From JALSIF01 sp026981635 [NCBI: bacterium] (GTDB lineage: Bacteria > 4484-113 > JALSIF01), in the NCBI GenBank assembly GCA_026981635.1, contig JALSIF010000002.1:1-7107 (forward strand): DNA of 7,107 bases, read 5' to 3'. The position numbers and the translations under genes are program-made. Shown piece after piece: positions 5,662-7,107 of the stretch; position 1 is the stretch's first letter, and each line of letters begins with the position of its first letter. The notes beneath the pieces are model-generated. The model was not told the DNA's origin. It was given only the letters and a program-made list of their open reading frames with translations, and did not search any database.

Positions 5662-6531
5662 TCAGGCTGAGCCTTTATCGCCCTCCGGCATTACCACCCT
5701 GAGACCGCTGTCACCCACCTCAATCAGGTCCCCATCGGCAAGCAGCCTAGCCTCGCTTATGCGGCTGCCATTCACGTAGGTGCCGTTTGTGCTGCCCAGG
5801 TCCCTGATCTCAAGCCCCACCGGGGACAGGCTGAACTCAGCGTGGAGACGGGATACCCGAGGGTCGTTCAGCCTTATCTCCACCCCCTCACCCCGACCCA
5901 GTCGCCAGGGTCCCTCTCCGGTGAGGGGGAAAAAGCTGCCCGCCTGCTCTCCTGCCACCACCGAGAGACCTCGCCGTACTGCCTGGGCCGGCCCCTCCGC
6001 CTTATGGGCGGCTGGCTCCCCCGCTGGAGACTCCGCTGTGGGTGGGGAGACTTGCCCAGGAAAGGCTGTCTCACCCGGCGAGGGGCTGGAAGCCACCCCA
6101 GCCGGTGGGGGGGATACCGGAGCAGGCGCTGCCTTCTCCTTGGGTCGGGGCGGCGGGGGTGCACCCCCTACCCCAGCGTGAAGCTCCCGGAAGGCCAGAA
6201 AAAGGTTGAGCAGGGCAAAGACCAGCACGCCCGCTGCCGCCAGGATGAAGCGGTCGCTAACCTGAAGCACCACCTCTCCCCTGACCATCCGGTAGCCGCT
6301 GATGAGAAAGCCCAGCTCCCCCAGCATCCCCAGGTTGACCAGCAGAAATCCCCAGCCCGCCTCCTCCATCAGGCTCCAAATCAGGAGTAGCACCAGCCCG
6401 CCTCCCAGCATGAAGAGGGCGGCCAGGCGGGGCTCATGTAGTATCACCTGGGGTTGGGCAAGACTGGCCAGAAGCTCATAGCCCGAGACCGATACGGCGG
6501 CAACCAGAAAGAGACTGGAGAGCCACTTCAC
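5662..6531 (-). CDS. Membrane protein with a C-terminal FHA domain
   Basis: 289 aa, GTG start at 6531 behind a purine-rich GAGGAGGAAG site (6541-6550) at slightly long spacing. The N-terminal half has four probable membrane helices: about 3-24, 36-54, 58-80 and 95-115. Residues 121-186 are a Pro/Ala/Ser-rich linker, probably cytoplasmic. Residues about 205-282 are a forkhead-associated domain with the conserved set: GR at 212-213, SRLH at 227-230, RDLGSTNGTYVNG at 243-255 and the closing GDLIEVGD. FHA domains bind phosphothreonine peptides, and the Arg213, Ser227 and Asn249 positions needed for binding are intact, so a partner phosphorylated by a Ser/Thr kinase is expected; no kinase is in the window. 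It follows secA after 47 nt on the same strand and may be co-transcribed. Any link to protein export is only positional. Confidence 0.88.
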   Translation of the reverse strand: MKWLSSLFLVAAVSVSGYELLASLAQPQVILHEPRLAALFMLGGGLVLLLIWSLMEEAGWGFLLVNLGMLGELGFLISGYRMVRGEVVLQVSDRFILAAAGVLVFALLNLFLAFRELHAGVGGAPPPPRPKEKAAPAPVSPPPAGVASSPSPGETAFPGQVSPPTAESPAGEPAAHKAEGPAQAVRRGLSVVAGEQAGSFFPLTGEGPWRLGRGEGVEIRLNDPRVSRLHAEFSLSPVGLEIRDLGSTNGTYVNGSRISEARLLADGDLIEVGDSGLRVVMPEGDKGSA

Positions 6532-6578
6532 TGGCCTAAGCTTCCTCCTCCCATCGGTTTGGGGGGTTGTTCAACCAT

Positions 6579-7107
6579 CTAGCGGCGCTTGCGACGCCTG
6601 AGCATCCTGCGCTGGCGTCGGTTGAGGGGCTGGGGCGCCCCCCTCATCTCCGCCGTCCGGTCCTGGGCGGCCACCGCCGCTCCCGCCTTCTCCCGCTCCT
6701 GGCGGCGAAGCTCCCTGATCTCTTCTGCCACCCCATACTCGGGCTGGCGGGCCGCCTCGGCGTAGTTGTCCCCCCGCTCGCGGAAGACCCTGCGCCGCTC
6801 CAGGGTCTTCCTCAGTGGCTCAACGTTGATCTGGGCCCTAAATAGGGTGCTTACGACCTCCTTTTGGATCTCCGCCTTGAGCTGCTCAAACATCTCAAAG
6901 GCTTCCTTGGAGTAGACCACGATGGGGTCAATCTGGCCATAGCCCCTAAGCCTTACCCCCTCGCGCAGCTGCTCCATGGCGTTGAGGTGCTCAATCCACA
7001 GGCGGTCAATGGTGCGAAGCATCACCACCCGCTCAAGCTCCCGCATCCAGTTGGGCCCTTCCACCCCCAGTTCCTGCTGGATGCGCAGCACCTCCTCCTC
7101 CTTCTCC
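6579..7107 (-). CDS. secA: Protein translocase ATPase SecA, C-terminal part
   Basis: The 5' end is beyond the window; 175 C-terminal residues are visible. The helical scaffold region is clear: a Glu-rich stretch, NWMRELERVVMLRTIDRLW, EHLNAMEQLREGVRLRGYGQ and DPIVVYSKEAFEMFEQLK, all typical of SecA. SecA is the motor that drives preproteins through SecYEG. After this region a tail of about 70 charged residues ends in NRRQRRMLRRRKRR. The zinc-binding CxCxSGxxYxxCC motif that many SecA proteins use to bind SecB and phospholipids is absent, and the visible part contains no cysteine. The arginine-rich end may take over the phospholipid or ribosome contact, which is inference. There is no terminator-like structure before the FHA gene 47 nt downstream. 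Confidence 0.96.
   Translation of the reverse strand, partial: EKEEEVLRIQQELGVEGPNWMRELERVVMLRTIDRLWIEHLNAMEQLREGVRLRGYGQIDPIVVYSKEAFEMFEQLKAEIQKEVVSTLFRAQINVEPLRKTLERRRVFRERGDNYAEAARQPEYGVAEEIRELRRQEREKAGAAVAAQDRTAEMRGAPQPLNRRQRRMLRRRKRR

Noticed and set aside
6566-6577. Inverted repeat GGTTGTTCAACC just after the secA stop
   Set aside because: Four to five pairs with a tiny loop and no T tract on the minus strand; not a credible terminator.

Overview
The window is about 7.1 kb of high-GC bacterial DNA. SecA, MnmA and an IscS-type cysteine desulfurase show that it is bacterial. The coding density, the several GTG starts and the arginine- and glutamate-rich proteins fit a GC-rich, possibly thermophilic lineage, but I cannot name the group from sequence alone. 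No mobile element, CRISPR array, tRNA or rRNA is visible.

Layout, left to right. (1) The 3' end of a Bcp-type peroxiredoxin gene on the + strand (1-133). (2) A convergent two-gene minus-strand unit: a secreted thioredoxin-fold protein with a single cysteine (1061-1678), followed after 3 nt by a membrane-anchored, catalytically degenerate staphylococcal-nuclease-like protein (146-1057). (3) A short A+T-richer divergent gap (1679-1726), then a + strand PseG/SpsG-like nucleotide-sugar hydrolase or glycosyltransferase (1727-2761). Its TAG stop overlaps the TAG stop of the convergent mnmA in a shared CTAG. (4) A tight minus-strand tRNA-thiolation operon, read right to left: a cysteine-free thioredoxin-like protein (5060-5443), iscS (3888-5042) and mnmA (2758-3873). 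(5) Upstream of that operon, a gene-free 218-nt gap that I read as a small structured RNA of about 155-160 nt. It has a TATAAT -10 box, a long rod with paired ends, a central bubble and a T-rich 3' end, and the best candidate is 6S RNA. (6) A minus-strand membrane FHA-domain protein (5662-6531), preceded by the C-terminal part of secA (6579-7107), which runs off the window.

How the genes work together. IscS takes sulfur from cysteine and MnmA uses persulfide sulfur to make 2-thiouridine at the wobble position of tRNAs. No IscU, TusA-E or IscR is present, so direct IscS-to-MnmA transfer is plausible, as for the YrvO-TrmU pair of Bacillus. The thioredoxin-like protein ahead of them has WSAPSK where thioredoxin has WCGPCK, so it cannot act as a dithiol oxidoreductase; a scaffold or chaperone role is inference.

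The most notable observations are the 6S-like RNA (or, alternatively, an attenuator leader) in front of the sulfur operon, the cysteine-free thioredoxin, and the pair made of a one-cysteine redoxin and a nuclease fold lacking its catalytic residues.
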